From Tsuneonella rigui (GTDB lineage Bacteria > Pseudomonadota > Alphaproteobacteria > Sphingomonadales > Sphingomonadaceae): 64,000 bases of DNA. The stretch spans positions 186,001-250,000 of the forward strand of contig NZ_RSEL01000013.1 of the NCBI RefSeq assembly GCF_003958625.1, read 5' to 3'. Below are positions 16,338 through 27,299 of the stretch, in pieces. The translations under genes and the position numbers were made by a program. The notes beneath the pieces were generated by a model, which saw only the letters and a program-made list of their open reading frames with translations, was not told the DNA's origin and searched no databases. Position 1 is the first letter of the stretch; each line of letters starts with the position of its first letter.

Positions 16338-19300
16338 CAGAACTCTGTGGTGACCGAGGTGTACCAGTAACGACCGTACGGCAGATACAGCGCGCCGACG
16401 TAGCCTTCGGAATTGAGCGGCGGCGCCTTGTCCTCGATGTTCCGCACGCCCACTCGCCAGCGGTACGTGCCGATCCGGTCGTCCTTGATCCGCACCTGCG
16501 CGTAGAGATTGGTCGTGATCTGCGATTCCACTCGGTACGGAGTGCCGTCGAGGCCGATGAAGTTGAGATCGTTCACCCCGCCGGTGTAGCGCGAGAAGGC
16601 GCCGATCTGGAACTGGCCGAGCGACCAGGTGAGCGAAGCGGTGCCGCGCCACTTGGGCCGGCTGTTCGCTTCGATCAGGTCCTGGGTCTCGGGCAGCGGG
16701 GTCTGGATATTGATCTCTCCCGCATCGCGCGCGGCGACGAGGTCGGCCACCAGCGGGCCCGGATCGCGCGAGAACTTGAGCAGGCGGCTGGCATTCACCG
16801 CCAGGTCGAAGGTGCCGATCGCGGTCTTGGGCGTCTTCCAGTAGAACCCGAAGTCGAGCCCGCGGACGGTCTGCGGCTGCAGGTTGATGAACTGGTCGCG
16901 CAGTACCGTGATCCGGCCCGCCGGAGCGATGCCCGATCCCGCGAAGAACGCGATATCGTCGGCGTTCGCCGGATCGCGGATAACGTTCGGGTTCGACGAG
17001 CCGTTGAGCCGCGCGAGGTAGTCGAGCGCGATCGCGGTGTCTGCGCCGAGGATGCCCACGATGTCGGTCTGCTTGATCGACCAGTAATCGACCGTGAAGG
17101 TGATCCGTCCAAGGCTGTCGAGGAAGCGCGGCTCGATCACCGCGCCGAGGTTGTAGTTGGTGCTCTTCTCCGGCTTGAGGTCGGGGTTGCCCGAGACCCG
17201 GCGCGAGACGCCGAAGCCGGCGCCGCAGTCGGCGAACGGCTCGCTCCGGACCCGCAGGTCGGCCTCGCAGCGGATCAGGTCCTGCACGGTAGCGAGACGG
17301 GCGTATTCGACCGCGTTGACCTGCTCCAGGTTCGGCGCGCGGAAGCCCTTGGAATAGGACCCCCGCAGGCGCAGCCCGTCGAACACGTCCCACGCTGCGG
17401 CGACCTTGGGCCGGGCGACGCTGCCGAAATCGCTGTAGTGCTCATAGCGGCCCGCCAGCTGCAGGTCGAAGCTGCGCATCAGCGGGACGTTCATGTCGGG
17501 CGAGATGACCGGGACGGCGAGTTCGGCATAAGCGGCGGCGACGGTGCGCTTGCCGTAGGTGTCGGGATTGTCGCTGACCGCGATCGCGTCGCTGATGGTG
17601 ACCGCGCCGGTGACCGCGTCGGTGAAGGGGCTCGACCCGTCGACCGCCTCGTCGCGGTCGTCGCGCTGCGCTTCGCGGCGGATCTCGCCGCCGATGGCGA
17701 TCCCGACGGGGCCGGCGGGCAGGTTGAACAGGTCGTTCCGCGAGGCGCGGAAGTCGCCCATGATCAGCTCGGTCGAGGAATAACGGTCGAGAATAAAGCC
17801 GATCGCGTCGATCGCGGTCTGCGAGCTGGGCGTGCAATCGCCGTAGCTGGTGTTGTCGAGACAGCCACCGTTGAACGGGTTGTAGGCGTCGGGCGTCGAC
17901 AGCGCGAGCTGGTTCTGCAGCAGCGAGCTGCGCACCGCGTAGGACGCATCGTGCGCGGTGGCGCGCGAGTAGGTGAAGGCGCTGTCCCACTTGAAGCCCG
18001 CGGTCTCGCCCTTGAGGCCGAGCAGCGCGCGCAGCTGGCTGCCGGTGACATCGACCGACTGCGGACCGGTATCGGCGTAGCGATAGGTCGTCAGCGTCAC
18101 CGGAAGCCCCGCGGCGGGCACGTTGGTGAGACCCGGGATGCGGTTGGGGTTGGGCTGGCCGTTGATCGTCGTCGGGCCGAACGGGTTGAAGTAGTTGCTC
18201 GCCGGAATGGTGATCGTGTTGAGGTTGATCACCGCCGGCTGCACGCGGTGCGTGTCGGAATAGTAGTACCCGAACTCGCCGAACAAGGTGAGCGTGTCGG
18301 TCAGGTCGTAGTGGCCGTTGGCGAAGGCGTTGTAGCGCTTGACCTCGGGCCACACCGTCGTGCCGACCGCAGTATCGTAGCGCAGGTTGCGGAAGGCGTT
18401 GTTCGACGCGAACGCGGTGTTGACCAGGCACAGGTCCTGGGTGAGCGCGTAAGTGCAGCCGCCGAAGCTCACCGGGCGGATCGTGAAGCTGCCCGCGCTG
18501 GTGGTGAGGTTGGTCGAGCCGCGGCGCGGACGGCCGCCGGTCACCGGCACCTGCAGCGCAGGCCAGGGTCCGCGGGTGGCGCGGCCGTCGGGCGTGAAGC
18601 CGGCGTAGTTGGGGTCGTCGGCGAAGAACGGACGCAAGTCGGCCGAGGCGGTGAAGTCCTGGTCCTCGGCGCGCAGTGCGGTGCGGTTGGTGTATTCGAA
18701 CGAGACGGTCAGGTTGCCGCGGTCAAAGTTCTTGCCGGCGAGGATGTTGCCCTGGAATTCGCGCAAGTGCGTGCCTTCGGCGCCGCCGTACTGCGCCTGC
18801 ATGCGTAGGCCATCGTAATCGTCCTTGAGCACGGTGTTGACCACGCCCGCCACGGCATCCGAGCCGTAGAGCGCGGCCGCGCCGTCGAGCAGGACCTCGA
18901 ACCGTTCGAGCCCGGTGGTGGGGATGGCGTTCGAGTTATAGCTCAGCACCGGCACGGTTCCGGTGTCCGACAGGCCCTGGCTGGCGGGGTGGGTCACCAC
19001 GCGGCGGCCGTTGATCAGCACCAGCGTGTTGCCGACGCCGAGCGAGCGCAAGTTGACCGAGCCGACATCGCCGCGCGCCGCATTGCTCGTCTGCGCGTTG
19101 TTGCCCGGGTTGAAGGTCACGTCGCCCATCTGCGGGATGCTGCGGATCAGCTCGTCGCCGCTCACTGCGCCCACCGAATCGAGCCGGTTCTGGTCGAGCA
19201 CCACGACCGGCAGTGCCTCGGTCACCTTGGCGCCCTCGATCCGGGTGCCGACGACCACGATACCCTCGGCCGCCGCCTGATCGGTCGGCTGGCCGGTGGG

Positions 19301-19411
19301 ATCGACCTCCTCGGTCGCCTGCTCGGGCGCGGCATCCTGCGCCCAGGCGGCCGCCGGGCACAGCCCGATCGCGGTCCCTGCGAGCAGCAGCTGAATGGTG
19401 GTCTTGCTCAT
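16337..19411 (-). CDS. TonB-dependent outer-membrane receptor
   Basis: A 1024-aa receptor with a signal peptide (MSKTTIQLLLAGTAIGLCPAAAWAQ), an acidic spacer, a TonB-box-like EGIVVVGTRI, a plug domain (LPVVVLDQNRLDSVG to SDAVAGVVNTVLKD, including the conserved LRSLGVGNTLVLINGRR) and a 22-strand barrel ending in aromatic SVTTEF. This subfamily (NPGNNAQTSNAARG plug) is abundant in sphingomonads and imports large carbohydrates, polyphenols or peptides with TonB energy. The ligand is not identifiable. ATG 19411 gives the signal peptide. It follows dctA by 44 bp on the same strand and is translationally coupled to the downstream hydrolase. Confidence 0.93.
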   Translation of the reverse strand: MSKTTIQLLLAGTAIGLCPAAAWAQDAAPEQATEEVDPTGQPTDQAAAEGIVVVGTRIEGAKVTEALPVVVLDQNRLDSVGAVSGDELIRSIPQMGDVTFNPGNNAQTSNAARGDVGSVNLRSLGVGNTLVLINGRRVVTHPASQGLSDTGTVPVLSYNSNAIPTTGLERFEVLLDGAAALYGSDAVAGVVNTVLKDDYDGLRMQAQYGGAEGTHLREFQGNILAGKNFDRGNLTVSFEYTNRTALRAEDQDFTASADLRPFFADDPNYAGFTPDGRATRGPWPALQVPVTGGRPRRGSTNLTTSAGSFTIRPVSFGGCTYALTQDLCLVNTAFASNNAFRNLRYDTAVGTTVWPEVKRYNAFANGHYDLTDTLTLFGEFGYYYSDTHRVQPAVINLNTITIPASNYFNPFGPTTINGQPNPNRIPGLTNVPAAGLPVTLTTYRYADTGPQSVDVTGSQLRALLGLKGETAGFKWDSAFTYSRATAHDASYAVRSSLLQNQLALSTPDAYNPFNGGCLDNTSYGDCTPSSQTAIDAIGFILDRYSSTELIMGDFRASRNDLFNLPAGPVGIAIGGEIRREAQRDDRDEAVDGSSPFTDAVTGAVTISDAIAVSDNPDTYGKRTVAAAYAELAVPVISPDMNVPLMRSFDLQLAGRYEHYSDFGSVARPKVAAAWDVFDGLRLRGSYSKGFRAPNLEQVNAVEYARLATVQDLIRCEADLRVRSEPFADCGAGFGVSRRVSGNPDLKPEKSTNYNLGAVIEPRFLDSLGRITFTVDYWSIKQTDIVGILGADTAIALDYLARLNGSSNPNVIRDPANADDIAFFAGSGIAPAGRITVLRDQFINLQPQTVRGLDFGFYWKTPKTAIGTFDLAVNASRLLKFSRDPGPLVADLVAARDAGEINIQTPLPETQDLIEANSRPKWRGTASLTWSLGQFQIGAFSRYTGGVNDLNFIGLDGTPYRVESQITTNLYAQVRIKDDRIGTYRWRVGVRNIEDKAPPLNSEGYVGALYLPYGRYWYTSVTTEF

Positions 19412-19455
19412 GGTAACTCTCCCGAAATTCCGTTCGTCCGCCGCGTGGTCACGGC

Positions 19456-20835
19456 TCAATCTTCGTCTGCTTCACCGAGCTGCACCCCGGCCGGGGGCGT
19501 CACCGCGAAAGCCGGCGTTCCGGCGAGGGGGCGCGGCGCGCCGTGCAGCGCGGCGTCGAGCGCGCCGCGGTCGAGCTGGCCCTCCCAGCGCGAGATGACG
19601 ATCGTCGCGACCGCGTTGCCGGTGAAGTTGGTGAGCGCGCGGCACTCGCTCATGAAGCGGTCGATGCCGAGGATCAGCGCCATGCCGGCGAGCGGGATCG
19701 AGGGAACGATCGACAGCGTCGCGGCGAGGGTGATGAAGCCCGCGCCGGTCACCCCGGCGGCGCCCTTCGAGCTGATCATCGCCACCAGCAGCAGCGCGAT
19801 CTGCTGGCCGATCGACAGCTCCACGCCTGTCGCCTGCGCGATGAACAGCGCGGCAAGGGTCATGTAGATGTTCGTCCCGTCGAGGTTGAACGAATAGCCG
19901 GTCGGCACCACCAGCCCGACGATCGCCTTGGGGCAGCCGGCGGCCTCCATCTTCTGCAGCAGGCGCGGCAGCGCCGCCTCCGATGAGGAGGTGCCGAGGA
20001 CGAGCAGCAGCTCTTCTTTGAGGTACGCGATCAGGCGGAAAACCGAGAAACCATTGTAGCGCGCGACCAGCCCGAGCACGAAGACCACGAACAGCAGCGA
20101 GGTGATGTAGAAGGTCGCGATCAGCGCGGCGAGGTCTGCGAGGGCGCTCAGGCCGTACTTGCCGATGGTGAAGGCCATCGCGCCGAACGCGCCGATCGGC
20201 GCCGCGCGCATCAGGATGCCGACCAGGCGGAATACCACTTCGGCCAGGCTCTCCAGCGCGCCGGTGATCCGCGCGCCCGCCTCGCCCGCGCCCATCAGCG
20301 CGATGCCGAACAGGACGGCGACGAACAGCGCCTGGAGGATCGAGCCCTCGGTCAGCGCCGAGACGGCGGTGGTCGGGATGATGTCGAGCAGGAACTTGGT
20401 GACCGAGGCTTCCTCGGCCTTGGTGTGATACTCCGCGATCGCGCCGCTATCGAGCGTCGCGGGATCGATGTGCATCCCCGCGCCCGGTTGCACCACGTTG
20501 GCGACGATGAGCCCGATGATCAGCGCGAGGGTGGAGAAGGTGAGGAAATAGGCAAAGGTCTTGCCGACCACCCGGCCGAGCGTGCCCGCGCCGCGCGCGT
20601 TGCCGATGCCGGTCACCACGGTGAGGAAGATCACCGGGGCGATGATCATCTTCACCAGCTTGATGAAGCCTTCGCCGATCGGCTGGAGAGCTTCGCCCGT
20701 TGCGGGCCAGATCGCACCGACTGCAACTCCGACCACGATGGCGATCACCACCTGCAGGTAAAGCGAGCCCATCGCCCGGCGGAGGATGCCGGGGCGGGTG
20801 CCGGTCGGGATGGTCGATGCGGCGCTGGCCGCCAT
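19456..20835 (-). CDS. dctA: C4-dicarboxylate/proton symporter DctA
   Basis: A 459-aa member of the dicarboxylate/amino acid:cation symporter (DAACS) family, importing succinate, fumarate and malate across the inner membrane. Family hallmarks are readable: the serine-rich re-entrant loop [17 protein letters not shown], the TM7 motif [17 protein letters not shown], and the TM8 substrate-binding [18 protein letters not shown]. About eight transmembrane helices plus two hairpins are evident. CAGGAG precedes ATG 20835. The gene lies divergent from dctB, the standard arrangement for DctBD control, and is followed by a TonB receptor in the same direction. Confidence 0.96.
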   Translation of the reverse strand: MAASAASTIPTGTRPGILRRAMGSLYLQVVIAIVVGVAVGAIWPATGEALQPIGEGFIKLVKMIIAPVIFLTVVTGIGNARGAGTLGRVVGKTFAYFLTFSTLALIIGLIVANVVQPGAGMHIDPATLDSGAIAEYHTKAEEASVTKFLLDIIPTTAVSALTEGSILQALFVAVLFGIALMGAGEAGARITGALESLAEVVFRLVGILMRAAPIGAFGAMAFTIGKYGLSALADLAALIATFYITSLLFVVFVLGLVARYNGFSVFRLIAYLKEELLLVLGTSSSEAALPRLLQKMEAAGCPKAIVGLVVPTGYSFNLDGTNIYMTLAALFIAQATGVELSIGQQIALLLVAMISSKGAAGVTGAGFITLAATLSIVPSIPLAGMALILGIDRFMSECRALTNFTGNAVATIVISRWEGQLDRGALDAALHGAPRPLAGTPAFAVTPPAGVQLGEADED

Positions 20836-20979
20836 GGTCGCTCTCCTGTGACGCCTCAACGGGCGCTTGGCCTTGTCTGTGAAGAGAGTTATCGTGACCT
20901 GTCAACGCTATGTGCTGATTTATTAAAGCGCTGATTAAACGTCATTTTCATCGATACCGGGAGTCCAGCGCGGCCAATT
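20836..20979. promoter_or_regulatory. dctA/dctB divergent promoter region
   Basis: The 144-bp gap should carry the DctD-controlled dctA promoter. I searched the dctA strand for a sigma54 element (TGGCAC-N5-TTGC) and found none. A sigma70-like TTGACA is present on the minus strand (complement of 20900-20905). A direct repeat, GCTGATT-TATTAAA then GCTGATTAAA, spans about 20914-20938 and is a possible DctD-binding site. The lack of a sigma54 promoter agrees with the missing GAFTGA loop in DctD. Confidence 0.4.
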
Positions 20980-22796
20980 ATGTCAGGGTTTCCGGACAGC
21001 AAATCTGACGATTGTACGGAGATGGCGACAGCGCCTGGCTTAGTCCGCTCGCGATTCTGGCGCGAATCGCGGCTCGCGTTGATCGCTGTCGGGCTTTTCG
21101 CGTTGGTACTGGCCGGCTGGGCGAGCGAGCAATGGGCGCACGCTTCGGCGCGAGCGATTGCCGATGCCGACGCCCGGCAGTTGGCACGCTCGAACGCCTC
21201 GCTGTTCGACAGCGAATTGCAAAAATTCCGCCTCCTGCCTGCGGTGCTGACCGAGTATCCCAACGTGTCGGAGCTGCTCCGCGCACCCAATTCCGATCCC
21301 GGCCTGCTCAACCGGCGGCTGGAGGTGCTTGCCGCGCGAACCGGCGCGGCGGTCATCTACGTGATCGCGCCCGACGGCCGGACTCTCGCTGCGAGCAACT
21401 ATCGCCTGCCGACCAGCTTCGTCGGCCAGAACTACGGCTTTCGGCCCTATTTCACCGACGCGCTGGCCAAGGGCACCTCGGAGCTGTTCGCGCAAGGCAC
21501 GGTGAGCGGCCGCCCCGGCCTGTACATCGCCCGCCGTATCGGGCCAGCTGGCGCGCCGCTGGGTGTGATCGTGGCCAAGATTGAGTTCGACCGGCTCGAA
21601 CGGGCATGGCGCGCGCAACAGGGCGTGACGTTCGTCGCCGACCGACACCAGGTGATCATTGTCAGCTCGCGGCCCGACTGGCAGTTCGATCGCCTGCGCG
21701 ACCTGCGCCCGGACGAGGTGGCCGAGATCGGCCGGACACGCCAGTTCAGCGGCCTGCCGCTCGCGCCGGTGCCGATCGCGATCGAGGGCAAGGACGCGCG
21801 GTTCGATGGCGCGAAGCACCGCATGGCGTCGGTGCCCGTTTCGCTCGAAGGCGCGCAGTTGACCGCGATCAGCTCGCTCCAGCCCGCGCTGCAGGGGACG
21901 CGTGCGCGGGCGCGGCTGGTGCTGCTGGGACTCGCGGCGCTCGTCGCGGGCATCGCGATCTGGCTGGTCCGGCAGAGCGAGCGGCTCGCGCTGCAACGCG
22001 CCGCGCAGCGCGAGCTGGAAGCCAAGGTCGAAGAGCGCACCGCGGCGCTGCGCGATGCCAACGCGCAGCTCGTGCGCGAGGGCGCCAAGCGCCAGCGGTC
22101 CGAGGAACGCTACCGCCGCTCACGCGAGGAACTGGCGCAGGCCAACCGCCTCGCTACCTTGGGCCAGGTCGCGGCGGGCGTGGCGCACGAGATCAACCAG
22201 CCGGTTGCCGCGATCCGCACGTTTTCGGAAAACGCCGCTGCCTTCATCGAGCGCGGACAGGTCGACCGGGCCGAGGCCAACCTGTCGCAAGTCGTCGGTC
22301 TGACCGAGCGGATCGCGCAAATTACCGGCGAACTGCGCACCTTCGCCCGCCGCAAGACGCGCAAGATCGGTCCCATTCCGCTCGACCAGACGCTGGAGGG
22401 CGCGCTGCTGCTCGTACACCACCGAGTGACCTCCCAAGGGGCCGAGGTGGTGTGGGATGCCGCTAGTGCCGGCCGAGAGGTGGCGGCGGACCGCGTGCGC
22501 CTGGAACAAGTATTTGTGAATCTGATCCAGAACGCGGTCGACGCCGGCGCGGCCAGGATTGAAATTCGCATCAGCGCGGACGGTGAGAAGGTCTCGGTGG
22601 ACTTTGCCGACGACGGCGGCGGGGTCGCGGCCGATGTTCGCCGCCGGTTGTTCACCCCCTTCGCCACCGGGCGCGAGGACGGCCTCGGGCTTGGCCTTGC
22701 AATCGCACGCGACATCTTGCGCGAATTCGGCGGTGATCTCGAACTGGCCGAGACCGGCCCCGCCGGCAGTGTGTTCCGCGCGACGCTGGTGTCGGC

Positions 22797-22800
<4 letters not shown>
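20980..22800 (+). CDS. dctB: DctB-type sensor histidine kinase
   Basis: A 606-aa membrane kinase. TM1 is about residues 30-50. A periplasmic double-Cache/PDC sensor of about 250 residues follows (RTGAAVIYVIAPDGRTLAASNY, GQNYGFRPYF), with SGRPGLYIARRI and GVIVAKIEF as in known C4-dicarboxylate sensors. TM2 is about 308-326, then a coiled linker (ELEAKVEERTAALRDAN). HisKA carries His403 in GVAHEINQP. The HATPase domain has N-box NLIQNAVDAG, G1 ADDGGGV and G2 GLGLGLAI. It phosphorylates DctD in response to dicarboxylates. An ATG at 21022 is an alternative start. The stop overlaps the dctD GTG by 4 nt. Confidence 0.93.
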
Positions 22801-24104
<1,304 letters not shown>

Positions 24105-24152
24105 GAGGGTGGCCCTCATGCGCCCTTCGCTATCGCTCGGGAATTTCGATGC

Positions 24153-24180
24153 AAAACCGTCCCCCGGACGGTTTTGTCTT
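24153..24180. terminator. Terminator between dctD and the tRNA genes
   Basis: AAAACCGTCC (24153-24162) and GGACGGTTTT (24166-24175) form a perfect 10-bp stem with a CCC loop, followed by GTCTT. The A/T ends of the stem make it usable in both directions: for dctBD on the plus strand and for the two tRNAs on the minus strand. Confidence 0.85.
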
Positions 24181-24188
24181 ATCGAAAT

Positions 24189-24265
<77 letters not shown>

Positions 24266-24284
24266 ACCTATCGTTGCCATCCGG

Positions 24285-24357
24285 TGGGCCCGGCAGGATT
24301 CGAACCCGCGACCTAGCCGTTATGAGCGGCCAGCTCTAACCGCTGAGCTACAGGCCC
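24285..24357 (-). tRNA. tRNA-Ile (CAT anticodon, lysidine type)
   Basis: A 73-nt cloverleaf without encoded CCA. Acceptor GGGCCTG/CGGGCCC, D-arm AGCTCAGCGGTTAGAGC, anticodon loop CTCATAA (CAT), T-arm GGTTCGAATCC. The body resembles E. coli ileX (GGTTAGAGC, ACTCATAA-like loop, GGTCGC) rather than initiator or elongator Met, so I call it the C34-modified isoleucine tRNA that TilS would convert to read ATA. Confidence 0.85.
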
Positions 24358-24425
24358 CCGAAAGCCGGACCGGCGGTGGCCGGTGCGCGGGGCGGTAGAC
24401 GCGGGGGCGCACGCTGGCAAGCGGC

Positions 24426-25424
24426 TCAATGCGTCGCTGCGGCGAGGATCTCGGCGACGGTGGTCGGCGCTACCCCGCGCATCTCTAGATAGAGGTACAC
24501 GCGCCGGAACCAGTCATAGAGCCGGTCGAGGTCGCCCTCGGTGCGCACATACGGGGTATGCCCCGGAGCCAGAGACGGGCTGTGGAAGCTGAGCACCAGC
24601 AGCGGCAGCCGGTCGTCGAGCGCCATGTCGATCCCCCGCAGAGCTTCTTCGGCAGTCACGCCTTCGGGGGTCAGCGCGATCCGTTCGAGCAGGCCGACGC
24701 GCGAGAACAGCCCGGTCATCTTAGGCAGCTTGCCGAGCAGCGGGTGGACCCAGCGGCCCTGACGCCGCAGCATGCCCCAGTAGACGGTGGTCAGCGGGAG
24801 CTCGAGCAGGCGCTTTTCGCCGTCGACCCAATAGGGCGCGAGCGGGTGAGCGCGATAATCGGGTCCGTGGCCGGCGCGATAGTCGAAGTTCGCGCGGACC
24901 GAGCTGTCGATCGGCACCCCCGTGTCGCGGAGTAGCCCGGCAGTCTCGGGACCAAGCCCGTAGCGGCCGGCGCGATAGATCAGCGGGGTGGTGTCGAAGG
25001 CTTCGGCGATCGTGTCGCGCAGGCGGGTAAACTTCTCGCGTTCGAGGGCGGGCGGCAGGTTGCCGGCGTAGCTGGTGAAGGGGCCGACCTCTTCCTCGAA
25101 CGGCGGATTGACCCATGGATGGAGCTGGATGCCGACTTCCGCGCGACCCGCATTCACCGCGCTCCCGATGATATCGACCGCGGCCGGTGAGGTCGCGATC
25201 GGCCAGTCGACCAGGTAGACCGGCACCACGCCCAGCTCTTCGCAAAACTCCTGGAAGCGGGCGATGTGCGCGACATGGGAAAGGCCGTGCTCGGTGCGGG
25301 TGAACGGGCCGGACCAGTCGAACTCTTCTTCGGTGTCGACGGTCAGCAGCGAGCGGGTGCCAAACTCGGGGCCGAAGCGCGCGGCCGAGCCGGATGCGGG
25401 CGGATCGGTGATCGGTCTGTCCAT
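24426..25424 (-). CDS. Polysaccharide deacetylase family protein
   Basis: A 332-aa protein with the NodB-like barrel. Metal and catalytic motifs are visible: LLTVDTEEEFDW (catalytic and ligand Asp region), VGIQLHPWVNPPF (ligand His; only one His of the usual HxxxH pair is evident), and RAGRYGLGPET. The late motif is VLSFHSPSLAPGHTPYV. Related sphingomonad and alphaproteobacterial proteins are annotated as WalW or polysaccharide deacetylase and sit in exopolysaccharide loci, but no such cluster is present here. It has no signal peptide. Substrate unknown. Confidence 0.8.
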   Translation of the reverse strand: MDRPITDPPASGSAARFGPEFGTRSLLTVDTEEEFDWSGPFTRTEHGLSHVAHIARFQEFCEELGVVPVYLVDWPIATSPAAVDIIGSAVNAGRAEVGIQLHPWVNPPFEEEVGPFTSYAGNLPPALEREKFTRLRDTIAEAFDTTPLIYRAGRYGLGPETAGLLRDTGVPIDSSVRANFDYRAGHGPDYRAHPLAPYWVDGEKRLLELPLTTVYWGMLRRQGRWVHPLLGKLPKMTGLFSRVGLLERIALTPEGVTAEEALRGIDMALDDRLPLLVLSFHSPSLAPGHTPYVRTEGDLDRLYDWFRRVYLYLEMRGVAPTTVAEILAAATH

Positions 25425-25474
25425 GCGCCCCTCACTGCAACGGCAGCGTCCTCGGCCCTGTGGCTAGGAGCGGC

Positions 25475-27088
25475 CTAGGCGGCGGTCAAGCGCGGCAGGG
25501 TGAGGACGAGAGTGTCGCCCTCGCTCAGCAGATCGCCACCCGCCGCGCGCGCCTCGGCTCTCGCCAGCCGGAGCGCAAAACCGGCGCCGAACATCCCCGC
25601 GCTGACCGCACCGCCGCCCGCGCGGCTTTCTGCGGCGAATACGTCGTCCTGCGCCCGCAGCGACGCCGGAATGCTGCAAACTAGGCGAACCGTCGCAGTG
25701 TCGCAGGTGAGACGAAGAGCAATGTCTTCGTTTGCGCCGGTAGCGCCGGTGATAGTGGCGAGCAGCCGCCAGCCGAGCGCCTCGGCTTCGTGCAGCGACA
25801 GCGGAACCGGGCAAGGCGTGCCATCGGTTTCAATGCGGAAACCGGCGCCGCGCGATTGCAGCACCTCGTCGAGCTGGCGGGCCAGGCCGGTCACGATCGT
25901 CGCGAAGTCCGCCTGTCCGCCGTCGAGCGCCAGCGCGCCGCTTTCGAGGCGGGCGAGCCGGTCGAGCTCCTCGAAGCCCGCGAGCATGCGCGCCGCGTCA
26001 CCGGCGATCGTCGCCGCCAGCGCGCGGTATTCGTGCGGGGTCGGGCCGAACAGTTGCTGCTGGATCACCTCGGCGAAGCCCTGGATCGCGTTGACTGGAG
26101 TCTTCAGCTCGTGGAGCAACTGGCGCATCCGGTCGGCACCAGGGTCAGCCCTCGCCGCTGCCGCGCTCGGCGGAGGGGGACGGCGGAAGCGGCCAGCGTA
26201 GCCGACGAAGCGCCCGCCCGGATCGGAGAAGCGCGGCGCGGCATCGATCGCCCAGTCGCCCTCGACCGCCGGCGCGCCCGACCAGGCGACCGCCAAGCGG
26301 CGCAGGGGTTGGTGCTGGCTCCGCGCCCCTTCGGCCGCTGCCGGCAATACGGCGCCCACGACCATCGGTGCGACCGGCGCATCGGCCCAGTCGATCCGGC
26401 CTTCCGCGTCGGTGGAGAACGCGAAGCCTGAGCTGCGGGCGCGTGCTGCGCCGTCAGCTCGCTCGCCGAGTGGAAGCTGCGGCGCTTCCTCGGCAGGGCG
26501 CGCGGCGCGCGTCTTGCGGAAGGATTCGATGCGGCGGACCAGCGCGCCAATCTCGCTGTCCTTGTCGTCGTCCGCGCCGGCTAGGTCGTTCGCCGCGACC
26601 GGTCTGGCACGCGGGGGGGAAGGCATCGGCTCATCTACGAGCACGTCGGGGCGGGGCAGCGCACGATCGCGAATGCCGAGCCGCTCGAGCAGCTCTTGCG
26701 TTGCCGCCGGCATGTCGCGGCGCAGGCGCAAGAAGCCGCGCGCGCGGATCGGCAGGCGCGGGATCAGCGCTTCCCAGTCGTCGCTCGATAACTGGGCGAC
26801 CGAGAGCGCAGCGGCGGCCACCTCCGGCTCGTCCTCTGCGAGGTGGAGCGCGAGTTCGGGATTGCGGAAGCGCAGGCCCGGCTCGCGGATCATCTCCGCG
26901 CGGTCCTCGGGGGCGATCGCTTCGCCGAGCGCCGCCAGCCGCAACCACGCCGCCGCCAGCATCGATTCGTCTCGCGCGGCGCGGCGGTTGCCGAGTAGGT
27001 CGAGCAGCTGGCGAAACTGCGTCTTCGCCGCGCGCTCGCTGCCCGCGCGGTGGCGCAGAACCGTGGCAAGGCGATCGTCGAAGTGCAT
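25475..27088 (-). CDS. Histidine kinase with degenerate ATPase domain
   Basis: A 537-aa soluble protein. Residues 1 to about 170 are helical, Ala/Arg/Leu-rich and without a recognised sensor family. A low-complexity linker and a PAS-like segment follow (GFAFSTDAEGRIDWADAP, then RFSDPGGRFVGYAGRFRRP, which also resembles PAS edges). HisKA is clear, with His326 in LLHELKTPVNAIQGF. The C-terminal ATPase-like region lacks a readable N-box and DxGxG; only MFGAGFALRLARAEARAAGG resembles the G2 region. It may be a phosphotransfer or ligand-sensing pseudokinase rather than an active kinase. Neighbours give no cognate regulator. Confidence 0.75.
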   Translation of the reverse strand: MHFDDRLATVLRHRAGSERAAKTQFRQLLDLLGNRRAARDESMLAAAWLRLAALGEAIAPEDRAEMIREPGLRFRNPELALHLAEDEPEVAAAALSVAQLSSDDWEALIPRLPIRARGFLRLRRDMPAATQELLERLGIRDRALPRPDVLVDEPMPSPPRARPVAANDLAGADDDKDSEIGALVRRIESFRKTRAARPAEEAPQLPLGERADGAARARSSGFAFSTDAEGRIDWADAPVAPMVVGAVLPAAAEGARSQHQPLRRLAVAWSGAPAVEGDWAIDAAPRFSDPGGRFVGYAGRFRRPPPPSAAAARADPGADRMRQLLHELKTPVNAIQGFAEVIQQQLFGPTPHEYRALAATIAGDAARMLAGFEELDRLARLESGALALDGGQADFATIVTGLARQLDEVLQSRGAGFRIETDGTPCPVPLSLHEAEALGWRLLATITGATGANEDIALRLTCDTATVRLVCSIPASLRAQDDVFAAESRAGGGAVSAGMFGAGFALRLARAEARAAGGDLLSEGDTLVLTLPRLTAA

Positions 27089-27299
27089 TGTGCTCCCACT
27101 GTGCGCGCGGCGCTATGAATGCGGGCCGTCCGCGGGGCGCTCGCTAACATGCTTGGCTGCGACTGACATGGGACCCGGTCCGTGCGTTGCAAAGCGGGAC
27201 AATTGCTGGCAGAAACAATAAAATTAGCCGGTGGCACGCTATCGTGCCGCCTTTGTTGCCCGGCGTCCTAGCTGGGTACCATCTCGCGGGGGCGCGGCA

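Noticed and set aside
16109-18808. 899-codon plus-strand open frame antisense to the TonB receptor
   Set aside because: The minus strand carries a full receptor with plug, barrel and C-terminal aromatic residue; the antisense frame has no recognisable domain or ribosome-binding site.
20836-20979. sigma54 promoter for dctA
   Set aside because: No TGGCAC-N5-TTGC or close variant on the dctA strand.
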